Of a DNA stretch of 9,617 bases, positions 7,026-9,617 are shown piece by piece; positions within the stretch are counted from its first letter, which is position 1; each line of letters begins with the position of its first letter. The notes beneath the pieces are model-generated. The model did no database searches. It saw only the letters and a list, made by a program, of their open reading frames with translations, and was not told the origin of the DNA. The position numbers and the translations under genes are program-made. This DNA comes from Methanomassiliicoccaceae archaeon. Its GTDB lineage: Archaea; Thermoplasmatota; Thermoplasmata; Methanomassiliicoccales; Methanomethylophilaceae. The stretch lies in NCBI GenBank assembly GCA_009778275.1, contig WRKC01000076.1, forward strand, positions 1 through 9,617, read 5' to 3'.

Positions 7026-7077
7026 ACAACGTATATGAATGTCTCAAAAAAGTATCGCCGGTCTGCGTGGCGGAAAT

Positions 7078-7088
7078 AATTTAAAATA
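7078..7088 (+). promoter_or_regulatory. TATA box of the SpeD-family gene
   Basis: AATTTAAAATA, preceded by GGAAAT as a possible BRE. A transcript start near 7108 would give a leader of about 22 bases containing GGCGGG (7121-7126), which sits 5 bases before the ATG at 7132. Confidence 0.45.
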
Positions 7089-7131
7089 CTGAAAGGGAAC
7101 TTGACATTTAGGATTATCTAGGCGGGAACAA

Positions 7132-7557
7132 ATGTACACAATGAGTCCTTACACTGGCAGCCTCATGACCGATGAGGCGATCATGAAAAAATACAATGAT
7201 GAGAAACGATGGGGCCTTGCCGTATGCATAGACCTCGGAGAATGCGACCATGCGAAGGTCTCATCTAAAGAGCACATCACGAAGTTTGCCGTGGATCTCG
7301 CCGAGCACATAAACATGAAAAGATACGGCGAACCTCTGGTGGTCTTCTTCGGCGACGAGCCGAAGGTACAGGGATACTCCCTGGTGCAGTTGATAGAGAC
7401 ATCCCAGATATCCGGACACTTCGCCGAGGATACGGACAGGGCGTTCATCGATGTGTTCTCATGCAGAGAGTTCCCTCCGAAAAAGACCGCGGAATACGTC
7501 CAAGAGTACTTCGGCGCAAAGAAGATGGAATACGCCGTCTGCTTCAGGGACATCTGA
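7132..7557 (+). CDS. SpeD / S-adenosylmethionine decarboxylase-family pyruvoyl enzyme, substrate uncertain
   Basis: A 141-residue protein of the prokaryotic AdoMet decarboxylase family (PF02675 type), whose members cut themselves to make a pyruvoyl cofactor. Compared from memory with the Thermotoga enzyme, the active-site stretch aligns without gaps: Ser83 for Ser55 (processing), Ser91 for Ser63 (becomes pyruvoyl), His96 for His68, and Cys111 for Cys83 in IDVFSC. Two features differ. The residue before the pyruvoyl serine is Thr90 where the usual enzyme has Glu (TS in place of ES). The usual HTxPE segment after the histidine is HFAED, which loses the aromatic and Glu residues used to hold AdoMet. 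The enzyme is therefore probably processed, but its substrate may be AdoMet or an amino acid such as arginine or ornithine, as shown for neofunctionalised SpeD homologues. An in-frame ATG at 7141 is an alternative start; GGCGGG favours 7132. No other polyamine gene is visible nearby. Confidence 0.8.
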   Translation: MYTMSPYTGSLMTDEAIMKKYNDEKRWGLAVCIDLGECDHAKVSSKEHITKFAVDLAEHINMKRYGEPLVVFFGDEPKVQGYSLVQLIETSQISGHFAEDTDRAFIDVFSCREFPPKKTAEYVQEYFGAKKMEYAVCFRDI

Positions 7558-7591
7558 TCGCACAACTGCTGGCCGGCACGGTCCGGCTCAT

Positions 7592-7620
7592 GGGCGCATC
7601 CGCCCGTGTTCATCTTTTTT
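7592..7620 (+). terminator. Terminator after the SpeD-family gene
   Basis: A short hairpin, GGGCG-CATC-CGCCC (7592-7605), is followed 9 bases later by a run of six T (7615-7620). The T-run alone fits an archaeal terminator. The next gene has its own TATA box just beyond. Confidence 0.5.
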
Positions 7621-7626
7621 AACGGC

Positions 7627-7638
7627 AAAAATAATATT
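7627..7638 (+). promoter_or_regulatory. TATA box of the cysteine-containing unknown gene
   Basis: AAAAATAATATT is centred about 27 bases before the ATG at 7660, so the transcript probably begins at or next to the start codon (leaderless). Confidence 0.45.
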
Positions 7639-7659
7639 GCGGAATACCCATGGCCGGTC

Positions 7660-8205
7660 ATGGGTCTGAAAGAGATTCTCGCAAAACTTGGCTCGGAGAG
7701 GTCCATAAGGGCGGCCTTTGTTTTAGAAGAGGAGATCTACGGCGAGGTCGTCAAAGAAGAAGGGAGCGTGACGGAATCCTCCATGGGGATGCCTCTGATA
7801 AACCGGGCTTTGGAGGAGGTCCTGAAACGAAAGGTCGCCGTGTGCATATTCTGCGAGAGCGCCTTCGAGGTCCCCACCGACCACGTCATGGTAATGGAGG
7901 ACGGGTGCGGGAACAGGGTGGGGCATGACGTGCCCTCCTGTATGGCTGACCGTTTCAAGGATGACCCCGACATCTTCTGGCTTTGCGATGATTTCGCCAT
8001 GTACCCCGACAAGGCCGCGATGGAAGAGATATTCATCGTAATGCTCCCCCAGAAGGTAAGTATCGTCGGCGACGATGAGGGGGCGAGGGACCCCGTCCTG
8101 TTGTACCCCGCCACGACGACCGATATTCTGCTGAGGAAATATTTCGGGATATCGCCTGATGACCCGAAGATAGCGTCCGCGATACTAGCCTTCGATATGT
8201 TCTGA
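7660..8205 (+). CDS. Protein of unknown function with CxxC and further cysteines
   Basis: I do not recognise a family. The product has 181 residues, is soluble, and has no signal peptide or membrane segment. Visible features are a helical start (MGLKEILAKLGSERSIRAAFVLEEEIYGEVV), then CIFC at 62-65, Cys83, His88, Cys94 and Cys109 in the stretch DGCGNRVGHDVPSCMADRF...IFWLCDDF. Their spacing suggests a structural metal site, possibly zinc, though it fits no standard knuckle pattern. The C-terminal half is rich in hydrophobic strands (IFIVMLPQKVSIVG) and ends with KYFGISPDDPKIASAILAFDMF. The GTG at 7606 would extend the frame by 18 residues, but the TATA box at 7627-7638 lies inside that extension, so the ATG at 7660 is preferred. 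Codon use resembles the neighbours. Confidence 0.75.
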   Translation: MGLKEILAKLGSERSIRAAFVLEEEIYGEVVKEEGSVTESSMGMPLINRALEEVLKRKVAVCIFCESAFEVPTDHVMVMEDGCGNRVGHDVPSCMADRFKDDPDIFWLCDDFAMYPDKAAMEEIFIVMLPQKVSIVGDDEGARDPVLLYPATTTDILLRKYFGISPDDPKIASAILAFDMF

Positions 8206-8229
8206 CGCTCAAGTATACTAACTGTATCT

Positions 8230-8247
8230 CCCCCGGTATATACGGGG
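8230..8247 (+). promoter_or_regulatory. TATA box inside an inverted repeat, promoter/operator of the pilin-like operon
   Basis: CCCCG (8231-8235) and CGGGG (8243-8247) flank GTATATA. The TATA element is centred about 28 bases before the ATG at 8267, giving a near-leaderless start. A dimeric protein bound to the flanking arms would block TBP, so this could be a repressor site. A further palindrome, AGTATACT (8212-8219), lies just upstream. Confidence 0.45.
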
Positions 8248-8266
8248 ACATTTTCGTCTATCGAAC

Positions 8267-8734
8267 ATGAGGAACATAGAACATCTCATGAAAAAGCTGA
8301 AAGGAAACAGCAAAGGGAGCATAGAAGGGCTGCCGCTCCAGCTGATGATAATGATCATCATAGCAACAATGGGGACCGCCATCCTCATAGGATGGATGGG
8401 CAGCATCGAGTCGCCGAAGAATATCGGGACGGTCGAGGTCGTATCTGGGGACATTGTGCTTAACGGCAACAGCACCTCCGACGGTTTCATCGAAATATTC
8501 GTGGCTGATCAGAACGGAAATCCTCTGGGCGGTGCGACGGTCGTGCTGTCCGGCCTCGGGGTGACCGACAAGAACGGAAAAACAGCGTACACGAACACGG
8601 ACAGCAGAGGATACGCGAAGTTCGACGGACTGAACATCACCCTCAGAGGTTCCGAGATAGGTTTCGTCACCGTCAACGTGTCGATGTCCGGATACGGGGA
8701 GAACAACAACACCCGGGTGGCGGTGATATCATAA
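8267..8734 (+). CDS. Pilin-like, membrane-anchored surface protein with C-terminal Ig-like beta domain
   Basis: A 155-residue protein. The N-terminus is basic (MRNIEHLMKKLKGNSKG) and leads into GSIEGLPLQL and a hydrophobic helix (about 22-44, MIMIIIATMGTAILIGWM), the layout of archaeal type IV pilin-like class III signal sequences, which are cut near the basic/glycine-rich stretch. From about 55 on there is a beta-sandwich-like domain (IEIFVADQNGNPLGGATVVLSG...GYAKFDGLNITL...FVTVNVSMSGYG) resembling Big-1 or carboxypeptidase-regulatory Ig-like modules. Four N-glycosylation sequons (N68, N123, N137, N147) fit an extracellular location. It is the first gene of a close-packed operon: the next start is 2 bases after its TAA. 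The ATG at 8288 is an alternative start. Role as a pilus subunit or adhesin is inferred. Confidence 0.78.
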   Translation: MRNIEHLMKKLKGNSKGSIEGLPLQLMIMIIIATMGTAILIGWMGSIESPKNIGTVEVVSGDIVLNGNSTSDGFIEIFVADQNGNPLGGATVVLSGLGVTDKNGKTAYTNTDSRGYAKFDGLNITLRGSEIGFVTVNVSMSGYGENNNTRVAVIS

Positions 8735-8736
8735 GG

Positions 8737-9168
8737 ATGAACAAAAAAGGAATGATCGGCTTCCCCATGCGGCTGGCCGTGACCTTTTTAATTTTGGCTA
8801 TTTTCGTCCCCGTCGCATTCAGCATGGTGGACGGCCTGGAAAAGGACTCCGCGGCCTCGGCCGCAAAGGCAGAGGCGGAGAAGATCGCGGGCGCAGCTAA
8901 AAGGACATATTATTCTGGTGCAGGCAGCACGGAGACCATTAGCATCTCGCTGTCCGGAGGATCGTGCCTGGTCATCGGAGGGGAAGGGTCGGAATCGTAT
9001 TCCATTTCGATACTGCTCGGCGATAACGTCGTCGAAAAGATGTACCTTCAGAGGCCCTCCGTGAGATTCTTGGGGGATCCTCTTTACCTCATGGGCAACA
9101 GGGTCATCACTGCGGAGTGTGTGATCGACGATGGGACATACGGCGTGAAGGTGGTCATTCTTGATTGA
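8737..9168 (+). CDS. Small pilin-like membrane-anchored protein
   Basis: A 143-residue protein with a very short basic head (MNKKGMIG), then FPMRL and a single hydrophobic helix (about 13-30), followed by an Ala/Glu/Lys-rich helix (LEKDSAASAAKAEAEKIAGAAKRTYY, about 34-59) and a beta-rich C-terminal part. A hydrophobic helix running into an amphipathic helix and then strands is the pilin architecture. The KGMIGFPMRL stretch resembles KGSIEGLPLQL of the gene before it. The start follows the previous stop by 2 bases; GGTGAT about 11 bases upstream can serve as ribosome binding site. Two cysteines (in GGSCLVI and TAECVI) could form a disulfide outside the cell. No database family is assigned with certainty. 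Confidence 0.75.
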   Translation: MNKKGMIGFPMRLAVTFLILAIFVPVAFSMVDGLEKDSAASAAKAEAEKIAGAAKRTYYSGAGSTETISISLSGGSCLVIGGEGSESYSISILLGDNVVEKMYLQRPSVRFLGDPLYLMGNRVITAECVIDDGTYGVKVVILD

Positions 9169-9574
9169 GTTCACGATGTCGAGGGTCGTTCTCTTCGTTT
9201 GCGGCGTGGCCATTCTCGCGGCCGTGATGGTGCCTCTGCATTCGATATATGACGAAAGGTATGACCATTCCATGGAGGATGCGGCGGACCGGCTGTCCTT
9301 CATACTTGACGAGTTCTGGGCCTCCGAAGCGGATGCGATGACGATCAGAGGATGGGAGGTGCTTCCTTCCTCCGATTGTTTCATTGAGATCGAGGGGCAC
9401 GATCTCACAGTGTATCTAAAAGATAGGTCATATCGGTCGCTGACGGCGCACAGCATGGAGCGGACGGTCATCGGTCACGGGGATGCGGTAACGATAACAA
9501 AACCAGTGCCGGATGACGTAACCGAATGCTCGGATGAGGATATAGAGGAGGATTGGGGTTATGATCTCGAATGA
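9161..9574 (+). CDS. Single-pass membrane protein of the pilin-like cluster
   Basis: A 137-residue protein with one N-terminal hydrophobic helix (about 8-27, SRVVLFVCGVAILAAVMVPL) and an outward domain (about 36-115) with a DCFIEIEGHDLTVYL strand pair, ending in a strongly acidic tail (DDVTECSDEDIEEDWGYDLE). It lacks the KGxI-GxP motif of the two genes before it. Two starts are possible. The TTG at 9161 overlaps the previous gene by 8 bases and has AAGGTGGT 5 bases upstream. The ATG at 9176 has no good ribosome binding site. I chose TTG. The fold and position suggest a minor pilin or assembly component; the function is not established. Confidence 0.68.
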   Translation: MIEFTMSRVVLFVCGVAILAAVMVPLHSIYDERYDHSMEDAADRLSFILDEFWASEADAMTIRGWEVLPSSDCFIEIEGHDLTVYLKDRSYRSLTAHSMERTVIGHGDAVTITKPVPDDVTECSDEDIEEDWGYDLE

Positions 9575-9617
9575 TCATCGGCTGCTGCCGAACTTTTCGG
9601 CCACCTTTCGCAATGCA
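9561..9617 (+). CDS. Start of a further gene of the pilin-like operon (partial, cut by window end)
   Basis: The ATG at 9561 follows GAGGAGG (9545-9551) by 9 bases and overlaps the end of the preceding gene by 14 bases. Nineteen codons are visible (MISNDHRLLPNFSATFRNA) without a stop. This is too little to name a family. A second possible start, the ATG at 9571 in another frame, overlaps the upstream TGA but lies about 19 bases from the GAGGAGG, so 9561 is favoured. Confidence 0.5.
   Translation, partial: MISNDHRLLPNFSATFRNA

Noticed and set aside
6926..7027. 34-residue N-terminal extension of the DUF362 protein
   Set aside because: The TATA box at 6952-6965 and the likely operator lie inside it, and the MSKVYFIN start matches the usual beginning of the family.
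7606..7659. GTG start adding 18 residues to the cysteine-containing unknown protein
   Set aside because: The terminator T-run and the TATA box fall inside this extension, and there is no ribosome binding site before the GTG.

Overview
The window looks like a chromosome segment of a methylotrophic methanogen of the order Methanomassiliicoccales (Thermoplasmata). The main evidence is a dimethylamine methyltransferase gene (mtbB) read through an in-frame amber codon at the pyrrolysine position, with its corrinoid protein gene (mtbC) next to it. None of the nine stop codons visible in the window is TAG: seven are TGA and two are TAA. Archaeal promoter style (TATA boxes about 25 bases before short-leader or leaderless starts), poly-T terminators and archaeal pilin-like N-termini agree. 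Coding DNA is moderately GC-rich, while the leader in front of mtbC is very AT-rich (12 G/C in 60 bases at 3541-3600).

Positions 1-3650, minus strand: a dimethylamine operon, mtbC - mtbB - APC-family permease. The permease is cut by the window start. The order suggests uptake of the methylated amine (permease, inferred), methyl transfer to the corrinoid (MtbB) and presentation of the methyl group to coenzyme M methyltransferase (MtbC). A long AT-rich leader precedes mtbC, and a perfect 11-bp hairpin separates mtbB from the permease.

Positions 3870-6960, minus strand: a 603-residue protein built almost entirely of 16 Sel1 repeats, and upstream of it a DUF362-type iron-sulfur protein with two [4Fe-4S] motifs. 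Each appears to have its own TATA box.

Positions 6926-8205: a divergent promoter region holding three copies of a GTGTyCGAAA-like element. It is followed on the plus strand by a pyruvoyl-type SpeD (AdoMet decarboxylase) family protein with an altered substrate region, and by an unrecognised cysteine-containing protein with an apparently leaderless start.

Positions 8230-9617, plus strand: a tightly packed operon of at least four genes encoding small membrane-anchored, pilin-like or surface proteins, with overlapping genes, a TTG start and a last gene cut by the window end. Its TATA box lies inside a small inverted repeat.

I saw no tRNA, rRNA, CRISPR array, insertion sequence or integrase. 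The best leads are the altered SpeD homologue, the repeated element upstream of it, and the pilin-like cluster with its shared KGxI-G[LF]P[LM][QR]L motif.
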